In this document: positions 1 through 5,023 of the stretch, in pieces
Position numbering within the stretch: the stretch's first letter is position 1
Layout of the letters: each line of letters begins with the position of its first letter
From: an uncultured Bacillota bacterium
Lineage (GTDB): Bacteria; Bacillota; Clostridia; Peptostreptococcales; Anaerovoracaceae
DNA length: 6,685 nucleotides
Assembly (NCBI GenBank): GCA_946410475.1
Contig: CAMKAM010000081.1
Span: 1-6,685, forward strand
Reading direction: 5' to 3'
Notes under the pieces: generated by a model
Seen by the model: only the letters and a program-made list of their open reading frames with translations
What the model was told of the DNA's origin: nothing
The model's database searches: none
Made by a program: the position numbers and the translations under genes

Positions 1-597
1 TTCGATCTCGCCGATGATGTCGGATACCCTCTCCATGTTCTGGGTGGCGGAAGCGAGTTTTCTCTCGGATTCCTGCTTCCTGCTCCTGTACATGACGATG
101 CCCGCCGTCTCCTCGAGTATCTCCCTGATGCTCTCGGTGTTGTTGCTGATGATATCGGATATCTTGCCCTGACCGATTATGGAATACCCCTCTACTCCGA
201 TGCCGGTATCCATGATCAGTTCTCTGATATCGCGCATACGGCACTGGCTGTTGTTGATGAGGTATTCGCTCTCGCCGGAGCGGTACATCCTTCTCGTGAT
301 CGCGACTTCGTTGTAATCTATATCGAGTTCACCGTCCGTATTGTCGATGACGAGAGTGACCTCCGCCATACCGCGCGACTTTCTCGAAGCCGTGCCGGCG
401 AATATGACGTCCTCCATCTTGTCGCCTCTCAGGGCCTTGGCGCTCTGCGCGCCCAGCACCCAGCGGATCGCATCACAAATATTGCTCTTGCCGCTTCCGT
501 TAGGTCCTACGACGCACGTTATGCCTCGGTCGAATTCTATAACGGTCGGCTCCGCAAATGATTTGAATCCGTGAAGTTCTATTCGTTTGAAATACAT
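1..597 (-). CDS. smc: Chromosome segregation ATPase SMC, N-terminal part (runs off the left edge)
   Basis: This is the first 199 residues of the SMC protein, the ATPase that forms the core of bacterial condensin with ScpA and ScpB and organises the chromosome on the nucleoid. The translation begins MYFKRIELHGFKSF, the standard SMC start. The Walker A loop GPNGSGKSN lies at residues 31-39. The arginine-finger region KALRGDKMEDVIFAG is at 54-68, with Arg57. The Q-loop IGQGKISDII spans 141-150, and LEETAGIVMYRSRK at 161-174 leads into the first coiled-coil arm, where the window ends. The arms, hinge and C-terminal ATPase half (signature motif, Walker B) lie outside. The ATG at 597-595 follows an AGAGGGA ribosome site by five bases and starts 11 bases after the rnc stop, so the gene is very probably cotranscribed with rnc. 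rnc-smc adjacency is common in Firmicutes. Identity is certain from the motifs; no disruption is visible. Confidence 0.97.
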   Translation of the reverse strand, partial: MYFKRIELHGFKSFAEPTVIEFDRGITCVVGPNGSGKSNICDAIRWVLGAQSAKALRGDKMEDVIFAGTASRKSRGMAEVTLVIDNTDGELDIDYNEVAITRRMYRSGESEYLINNSQCRMRDIRELIMDTGIGVEGYSIIGQGKISDIISNNTESIREILEETAGIVMYRSRKQESERKLASATQNMERVSDIIGEIE

Positions 598-608
598 ATG
601 GTTCCCTC

Positions 609-1292
609 TCAGCCGAGCTTTTCAAGCGCCATCCCGGCCGCCTGCTGCTCAGCTTCTTTTTTGCTCTTGCCGCTCCCGCGGCCGCACTCATTTCCGTCTA
701 TCATGACTCTGACGAAGAACGTCTTGTCATGCTCCGGTCCTTCTTCTTTCACCGTTTCATACTTTATGGTGACAGGTCCTTCAGCCTGCAGTTTTTCCTG
801 GAGAGCACTCTTGTGGTCTTCGGGCGGTTTGCCGCTGAGGACGTCATCTATCTTCGCGGAGAAATGTCTCCTGATGAACTTTTCAGCCTCTTCGAAGCCT
901 CCGTCGAGAAAGACGGCGGCTATGACGGCTTCCATGGCGTTCTCCAGATTCGACACACGGCTCCTTCCGCCGTACATCTCCTCTCCGCGCCCGAGCCTTA
1001 ACTGGCTTCCTATGCCGAGCCCCTGCGCTATGGCTGCAAGGGACTTTCCCTTGACGATCATGGCGCGGTACTTCGTCATCGCTCCCTCGCTTGCCTCGGG
1101 CAGTCTGTCGAATATTATCTTCGCAGTCACCGCATCCAGTACGGCGTCGCCGAGGAACTCGAGACGTTCGTTGCATCTGTCCGGCGCCAGCTCCATATCC
1201 TTGACGTACGAACTGTGCGTGAGCGCCGTCTCGAGCAGTTCTTCGTCTGTGAACGTATATCCTATCTTTTCACAAAACGCTTTCCTACTCAC
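609..1292 (-). CDS. rnc: Ribonuclease III
   Basis: RNase III is a homodimeric cytoplasmic endonuclease that cuts double-stranded RNA, including rRNA precursors and structured mRNAs. The 227-residue product has the usual length and two-domain layout. The nuclease domain carries the signature NERLEFLGDAVL at residues 41-52, with acidic Glu42, Glu45 and Asp49. The linker near 153-158 leads to a dsRNA-binding domain (about 159-226) with KSALQEKLQ, a GPEHDKTF motif and GSGKSKKEAEQQAA. One oddity: the second acidic motif reads N118-A-M-E121 where the family normally has D-x-x-E, so one metal ligand (Asp114 in E. coli) is Asn; Glu121 is kept. The start is GTG at 1292-1290, inside the end of plsX (8-base overlap), with GAGGAG ten bases upstream. 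This start gives the normal short N-terminus before the KIGYTF segment. Translational coupling to plsX is likely. Family assignment is secure; full catalytic strength is not. Confidence 0.96.
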   Translation of the reverse strand: MSRKAFCEKIGYTFTDEELLETALTHSSYVKDMELAPDRCNERLEFLGDAVLDAVTAKIIFDRLPEASEGAMTKYRAMIVKGKSLAAIAQGLGIGSQLRLGRGEEMYGGRSRVSNLENAMEAVIAAVFLDGGFEEAEKFIRRHFSAKIDDVLSGKPPEDHKSALQEKLQAEGPVTIKYETVKEEGPEHDKTFFVRVMIDGNECGRGSGKSKKEAEQQAAGMALEKLG

Positions 1293-2298
1293 TTTCCGCG
1301 ATCTCCTCTATCTCGAGCACCTGGCTCTGGATAATATCCACAACGCCTTCCTTAGCATAAGGAACGGCCTTTATTATCGAATTCATTACTCCGTTCGCGT
1401 TCGACGAACCGTGCATCTTTACGACAGGTCCCTTGACTCCCAGGATCGGCGCGCCGCCGTATTCCGAGTAGTCGAAGTCCTTCCTCAGACCCTTCAGCTT
1501 GTCCATCAGGATCAGCGAACCGACCTTCGCCTTGACGCCGTCAGTGAACTTCTTTTTCATCCTGGCCGACAGGCTGAGCGCGAGGCCCTCCGTCAGTTTC
1601 AGAATGATATTGCCGACGAAACCGTCGCAGACTATGACGTCGCATGCTCCGAGTGGTATATCTCTTCCCTCGACGTTGCCGATGAAGTTGACGTCGCTCT
1701 TGTCGAGAAGGTCGTAAGTCGCTTTAGTAAGCGTCGAGCCCTTGTTTTCTTCAGCTCCGATATTGACGAGGCCGACTCTCGGTTTGTCTATACCGATGAC
1801 CTTGTCCATGTAGATGCTTCCCATGATACCGAACTCGAGCAGGTTCCTGGGCTTGCACTCCGAGTTCGCTCCCGAGTCCACCAGCATCGACACTCCTTTT
1901 CCGAGGATCGGATACGTGCTCGCGATCGCGGGTCTGTCTATGCCAGGTATCCTTCCGAGAATGAAGAGACCTCCCGCCATGAGGGCGCCGCTGTTCCCGG
2001 CAGATATGAAAAGATCAGCCTCGCCGTTCTTGACCATGTTGATGCCCTTTACGATCGACGAGTCCTTTTTCGTTCTTACGGCCCTTACCGGAGCCTCCTC
2101 GTTTTCAATGACCTGGCTCGCAGGTATCACCTTCATCCTGGACTCGTCGAAGTCGTACTTCGCGAGTTCGGCTGATATCTCGTCTTCTTTTCCTATGATA
2201 TATATGTCATCACGTATGCGCTCCGAAGCGAGCACTGCTCCTTCGACTATCGCGCCCGGGGCGTTGTCTCCGCCCATTCCGTCTACTATTATTCTCAT
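1285..2298 (-). CDS. plsX: Phosphate acyltransferase PlsX
   Basis: PlsX converts acyl-ACP and phosphate to acyl-phosphate, the donor used by the membrane acyltransferase PlsY in the first step of phosphatidic acid synthesis. It is a soluble, membrane-associated enzyme. The 337-residue length matches the family. Visible family motifs are DGMGGDNAP at residues 6-14, SAGNSGALMAGG near 99-110, DSGANSECKP near 141-150, GNVEGRDIPLGACDV followed by CDGFVGN around 208-230, and EYGGAPILGVKGPVVKMHGSSN near the C-terminus. The ATG at 2298-2296 overlaps the TGA of the acetyltransferase gene as ATGA, and a strong GGAGGT lies six bases upstream. The 3' end overlaps rnc by eight bases. In many Firmicutes acpP sits between plsX and rnc, but here it is missing. 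No neighbouring fapR gene or operator was seen. The identification rests on several conserved blocks and is firm. Confidence 0.98.
   Translation of the reverse strand: MRIIVDGMGGDNAPGAIVEGAVLASERIRDDIYIIGKEDEISAELAKYDFDESRMKVIPASQVIENEEAPVRAVRTKKDSSIVKGINMVKNGEADLFISAGNSGALMAGGLFILGRIPGIDRPAIASTYPILGKGVSMLVDSGANSECKPRNLLEFGIMGSIYMDKVIGIDKPRVGLVNIGAEENKGSTLTKATYDLLDKSDVNFIGNVEGRDIPLGACDVIVCDGFVGNIILKLTEGLALSLSARMKKKFTDGVKAKVGSLILMDKLKGLRKDFDYSEYGGAPILGVKGPVVKMHGSSNANGVMNSIIKAVPYAKEGVVDIIQSQVLEIEEIAESE
1303..1308 (-). promoter_or_regulatory. Shine-Dalgarno site supporting the GTG start of rnc
   Basis: GAGGAG inside the 3' end of plsX lies ten bases before the GTG at 1292-1290. The spacing is slightly long but supports the GTG as the true start, since no ATG exists in frame before the conserved RNase III N-terminal segment. 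Confidence 0.55.
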
Positions 2299-2762
2299 CT
2301 ATTGACCTCCGTTCCGCCGGCTACCGACTTTCTCATTATCTCGGGGTGGCATGTCTCGCCAAACTGCGGGCATGTCAGACACTCGAAAAAGTTCGGAGCC
2401 CCTTCCTTTGAAATCGTTTCGAATCCTTCTTTTCTGAAAAACCCGGGCGCCCTTGCGACAAGGAACACATAGCCGCCTCCGCGCGATGCGACCTCACCGA
2501 GAGCAAGGCGCAACAGCGTCCTTCCGATATCTGTCCCGCGGTACTTTTCGTCCACCGCGATCCCGTCTATTATATATTCCCCCTGTCGCAAAGCAAGAGC
2601 GACCGCTCCAGCGAGATCGCCCTTAACATCCAACGCTTCCCAGCACCTTATACGATCAGTCGCCACCGGATGCTCTTCCGAATACTCAAGTTCGTTCATC
2701 ATGAAGAACCTGTCCAGCTTTTTCTGATCGTCTGTTTCCTGATATATGACGTTATTCTTCAC
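2295..2762 (-). CDS. GNAT-family N-acetyltransferase with a cysteine-bearing C-terminal tail
   Basis: A 155-residue GNAT-fold protein, predicted to move an acetyl group from acetyl-CoA to an unknown amine. The fold is shown by IDGIAVDEKYRGTDIGRTLLRLAL (residues 65-88 region; strand 4, CoA loop and helix 3) and by ARAPGFFRKEGFE (103-115), the usual final strand and helix with an F-x-x-GF ending. Two oddities are visible. The CoA loop is RGTDIG, with Asp78 where the Q/R-x-x-G-x-G/A motif usually has Gly. The C-terminal tail carries Cys128, Cys131 and Cys138 in CLTCPQFGETCHPEIM, which resembles a small metal-binding or redox site. The GTG at 2762-2760 overlaps the lipid kinase gene by 11 bases and has AAAGGTG ten bases upstream; an in-frame TGA lies just before it, so no earlier start exists. 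Met21 or Met22 are less likely starts. The 3' end overlaps plsX by four bases. The substrate cannot be told from the sequence. Confidence 0.85.
   Translation of the reverse strand: MKNNVIYQETDDQKKLDRFFMMNELEYSEEHPVATDRIRCWEALDVKGDLAGAVALALRQGEYIIDGIAVDEKYRGTDIGRTLLRLALGEVASRGGGYVFLVARAPGFFRKEGFETISKEGAPNFFECLTCPQFGETCHPEIMRKSVAGGTEVNR
2305..2310 (-). promoter_or_regulatory. Strong Shine-Dalgarno site for plsX
   Basis: GGAGGT lies six bases before the plsX ATG, within the last codons of the acetyltransferase gene. It fixes the plsX start at 2298 and is the best-matching ribosome site in the window, suggesting efficient initiation in addition to coupling through the ATGA overlap. Confidence 0.75.
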
Positions 2763-3657
2763 TTTGCTTTTTCACCTTTATCCTCAGCCTGTTATGCAGC
2801 ACGGAAAAATCGAGCGGCAGCTTTTCACCGTGTTCTCCGTCGACATCCGTCGATACGTCCTCATCCGACTCTATCTTCAGTTTTTCAGTCTGGAAGTACA
2901 GGACGTTCCTGTTGTTCGGATGATTACCGGCTATGACGGAGAGCAGCAGCGGCCCCATCTCTATTATCGGCATCTTCCTGAAGAGTATCACATCGAGCTT
3001 GCCGTCGTTGACCTCCGACCACGGCGATACCTTCTTGAATCCGCCCGCGCTCCTTCCGTTCATGACGACCATGAAGAACATATCCTCTTCGAACGTGTCC
3101 TCAGGCGTGGTCAGTCTGACCGGTATCGGGTGTATGTTCATGATCTCCGTCGATGCTCTGAGGTAGTAAGCGAATACGCCCAGAGTATTCTTCAGGTTCG
3201 GATCCGTCTTCTGGCTGACATCAATGAGAGCGCCCAGCGCAGCGACATTGACGAAATATCTGTCGTTGCACTTTCCGACATCCGAATAGATCCAGTCGTC
3301 TCCGAGCGCTATATCCACCATCTCCTCGACATCGTACGGCAGATCGAAATAGTAAGCGAAATCGTTTGCTGTTCCTGTCGGGAAAATGCCCAGCGGCAGA
3401 TCTATATCGTTCGCTATCATAGCATTGACGCAGATATTGATCGTACCGTCGCCGCCTGCCACGATTATCTCTTCGTACTCGTCCTGGTCCATTTCCGCAA
3501 GAGCCGTCTCGATGGCTCTTCCCATCGCCGCCCGCACAGGGATCAGCTGGCAGCCCTTCTGCTGGACCTTATCTACGATGAAATCGAGATTGTTCTTGAA
3601 CAGTCCGTTCCCGGAGAACGGATTGTAGAACAGGAGGACCTTTTTACGTTTTTCCAT
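2752..3657 (-). CDS. Diacylglycerol kinase family lipid kinase (DgkB/YegS/BmrU type)
   Basis: A 301-residue soluble lipid kinase of the DAGK catalytic-domain family, predicted to phosphorylate diacylglycerol or a related lipid with ATP at the membrane surface. Motifs run in the family order: YNPFSGNG at 11-18, the nucleotide-binding GGDGTIN at 68-74, GIFPTGTANDFA at 90-101, DVGKCNDRYFVNVAALGA at 126-143, NGRSAGGFKKVSPWSEVNDGKLDV at about 200-223 (DGKLDV is the conserved structural-metal segment), and DVDGE at 271-275 with the probable catalytic Glu275. No membrane segment is apparent, as expected for this family. The ATG at 3657-3655 lies three bases after the folC stop, with GGAG eight bases upstream. 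The 3' end overlaps the acetyltransferase gene by 11 bases. Next to plsX, a role in supplying or recycling phosphatidic acid is reasonable, as with DgkB in Gram-positive bacteria. The exact lipid substrate is inference; sphingosine- or glycerolipid-type kinases share these motifs. Confidence 0.93.
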   Translation of the reverse strand: MEKRKKVLLFYNPFSGNGLFKNNLDFIVDKVQQKGCQLIPVRAAMGRAIETALAEMDQDEYEEIIVAGGDGTINICVNAMIANDIDLPLGIFPTGTANDFAYYFDLPYDVEEMVDIALGDDWIYSDVGKCNDRYFVNVAALGALIDVSQKTDPNLKNTLGVFAYYLRASTEIMNIHPIPVRLTTPEDTFEEDMFFMVVMNGRSAGGFKKVSPWSEVNDGKLDVILFRKMPIIEMGPLLLSVIAGNHPNNRNVLYFQTEKLKIESDEDVSTDVDGEHGEKLPLDFSVLHNRLRIKVKKQSEE

Positions 3658-3660
3658 AAG

Positions 3661-4980
3661 TCATTCTCCGCACAGCATCGTGCGCAGGGCGCCGATCAGA
3701 TACAGCGACCCGCAGCACAGCACCATGTCATACTCCGCTTTCATTTCCTTAGCTCTCCTGATGGCTCCGGCCGGATCAGGCTCGATATAGCATGTCTTGC
3801 CGTGCCTCTCCAGCTTTTCAGCGAGCTTCGAAGCCTCGAGCCTCCTCGTGTTCGGCGGCTCCGTCACAATGAAATCATCGCCTATATACTGCACGAGATC
3901 CACGACGTCATCGACAGCCTTGTCGGCGAGTATTCCCATCAGGACGAGGATCTTCTTTCCGTAGTAATAGTCGTCGACAGTCTTGACGAGCGCCTCCATG
4001 CCATCTCTGTTGTGAGCGCCGTCAAGAACGAAGCCGTCTCCTACAGGTTCGAACCTGCCCTTCTGCTTCGCAGCTTTGAGCCCTTCATAGAGCTTGTCTT
4101 TTTTCACATCTATTATACTGTTTTTTCTTAGGATTTCAATAGCGGTGAGAGCCGCCACAGCGTTCTCTATCTGATGGTCTCCGGCCATCGATATCACGGC
4201 TTCGCCGTACCTCTCTCCCTCTATGATGGCGGTGAACATGCTGCCCGTTCCCTCGTTCGCTATCTTCCCCCATTTCGCCTTGGAACAATCGTGCAGCACC
4301 GAGCCCATCTCATAGCACTTTCTGGCTATGACGACGGCGGCTTCCCTTTCAGACACGTTCGATACCACGGGGCATCCGGCCTTTATGATGCCGGCCTTCT
4401 CTCCCGCTATCTCAGCGAGAGTATTCCCGAGCCTTTCCATGTGATCCATTCCGATGGATGTGATGATGCTGACGAGCGGCTTTTCGATCACGTTCGTCGA
4501 ATCGCCTCTTCCGCCCATGCCGACTTCGAGGATAACGAAGTCAGGCGATCTGTCCCTGTAGTCGCAGAACGCTATCGCCGTCACTATCTCGAATTCAGTC
4601 GGTGATTCCAGGCCTTCGGCCTTCATCTTCTCAGCCGCCGCAGTGACTGTATCCGTATACTTTTCAAGTTCTTCCGGGGTTATCAGTTCGTGGTCGAACT
4701 CTATCCTCTCTTCGAACTTCTCGATGAACGGCGACGTGTATATGCCCACCTTGTAACCGTTGCACTCGAGCATCTCATAGATATAGCGGCAGACGGAACC
4801 CTTTCCGTTCGTGCCTGCGACATGGATCACCTTCATGTCTTTATGCGGATCGCCCAGGAGCCTGAGAAGGGACTCGATGCGCTCGAGTCCCAGAACAATG
4901 CCGAACTTTTCGAACTCGGCGATGCGGCTTACCGCATCCTTCCCGGTTCCTGCAGCGATATCTTTTCCGATATCCTTCAT
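3661..4980 (-). CDS. folC: Folylpolyglutamate synthase / dihydrofolate synthase
   Basis: FolC is a Mur-ligase-family ATP-dependent enzyme that adds glutamate to folates and, in many bacteria, also makes dihydrofolate from dihydropteroate. The product has 439 residues, a normal size. Visible motifs are KFGIVLGLERI at 25-35, the P-loop VAGTNGKGS at 54-62, TSPF at 82-85, EVGMGGRGDSTN at 152-163, GMDH at 177-180, AGEKAGIIK at 192-200 (the EKAG lysine is probably the carbamylated one), GDHQIENA at 267-274, and DGAHN at 320-324 in the C-terminal domain. The last part, CCGSLYLIG at 422-430, is also typical. The ATG at 4980-4978 adds about ten residues before the usual family start; no later start candidate lies ahead of the conserved KFGI segment. 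The ribosome site (GGAAAGAG, ten bases upstream) is weak. The gene follows valS by 43 bases, as in Bacillus subtilis. Whether it has both activities cannot be judged here. Confidence 0.96.
   Translation of the reverse strand: MKDIGKDIAAGTGKDAVSRIAEFEKFGIVLGLERIESLLRLLGDPHKDMKVIHVAGTNGKGSVCRYIYEMLECNGYKVGIYTSPFIEKFEERIEFDHELITPEELEKYTDTVTAAAEKMKAEGLESPTEFEIVTAIAFCDYRDRSPDFVILEVGMGGRGDSTNVIEKPLVSIITSIGMDHMERLGNTLAEIAGEKAGIIKAGCPVVSNVSEREAAVVIARKCYEMGSVLHDCSKAKWGKIANEGTGSMFTAIIEGERYGEAVISMAGDHQIENAVAALTAIEILRKNSIIDVKKDKLYEGLKAAKQKGRFEPVGDGFVLDGAHNRDGMEALVKTVDDYYYGKKILVLMGILADKAVDDVVDLVQYIGDDFIVTEPPNTRRLEASKLAEKLERHGKTCYIEPDPAGAIRRAKEMKAEYDMVLCCGSLYLIGALRTMLCGE
4112..4139 (-). promoter_or_regulatory. 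Possible internal sigma-A promoter inside folC
   Basis: Reading the minus strand, TTGAAA (4139-4134) is followed after 16 bases by TATAAT (4117-4112), that is 5/6 and 6/6 matches to the vegetative promoter consensus. The spacer contains an A-run, and the site sits in a local AT-rich patch within otherwise GC-richer coding sequence (residues around 281-292 of FolC). A start near 4105 would drive the lipid kinase, acetyltransferase, plsX, rnc and smc without valS and folC. Caution: the TATAAT comes from the codons of an Ile-Ile-Asp stretch, and the same hexamer occurs in two other IID stretches in this window (near 2569 and in valS near 6070) without a good -35 box. Confidence 0.3.
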
Positions 4981-4999
4981 GTCCGTTTTTCTCTTTCCA

Positions 5000-5015
5000 T
5001 CCGCCGTGCGGCGGA
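5000..5015. repeat. GC-rich inverted repeat in the valS-folC spacer
   Basis: The arms TCCGCCG and CGGCGGA are perfect reverse complements around two bases, giving in RNA a 6-bp stem with a four-base loop. It lies 8 bases after the valS stop in the transcribed (minus) direction. It is not followed by a T-run on either strand, so it does not look like an intrinsic terminator. It could be a small stabilising or pausing hairpin, or chance in a GC-rich spacer. Confidence 0.55.
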
Positions 5016-5023
5016 CTATGTGC

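Noticed and set aside
500..691. Minus-strand 63-codon frame spanning the rnc-smc junction
   Set aside because: It overlaps the certain ends of rnc and smc in another frame and has no conserved features.
571..2175. Long open frame on the plus strand (534 codons) opposite rnc and plsX
   Set aside because: It is codon-aligned with plsX, so stops appear only where plsX uses TTA, CTA or TCA, which it avoids. The translation is low-complexity with no recognisable domain, while the opposite strand encodes well-conserved proteins.
2569..2596. TATAAT with TTGCTT 16 bases upstream inside the GNAT gene, possible plsX promoter
   Set aside because: The -35 box matches only three of six positions, and the TATAAT comes from an Ile-Ile-Asp codon string seen elsewhere in the window.
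2746..4131. Long open frame on the plus strand (461 codons) opposite the lipid kinase and folC
   Set aside because: It is codon-aligned with both genes and survives for the same reason; it ends exactly at a CTA Leu codon of folC. The Arg/His/Val-rich translation resembles no protein family.
4977..5000. Seven-residue open frame (MEREKRT) ending in an ATGA overlap with the folC start
   Set aside because: There is no convincing ribosome site before its ATG, and so short a frame is expected by chance. A coupling leader peptide cannot be supported from sequence alone.
5000..5015. Intrinsic terminator between valS and folC
   Set aside because: The hairpin is short and no T-tract follows it in either direction, so read-through into folC is expected.
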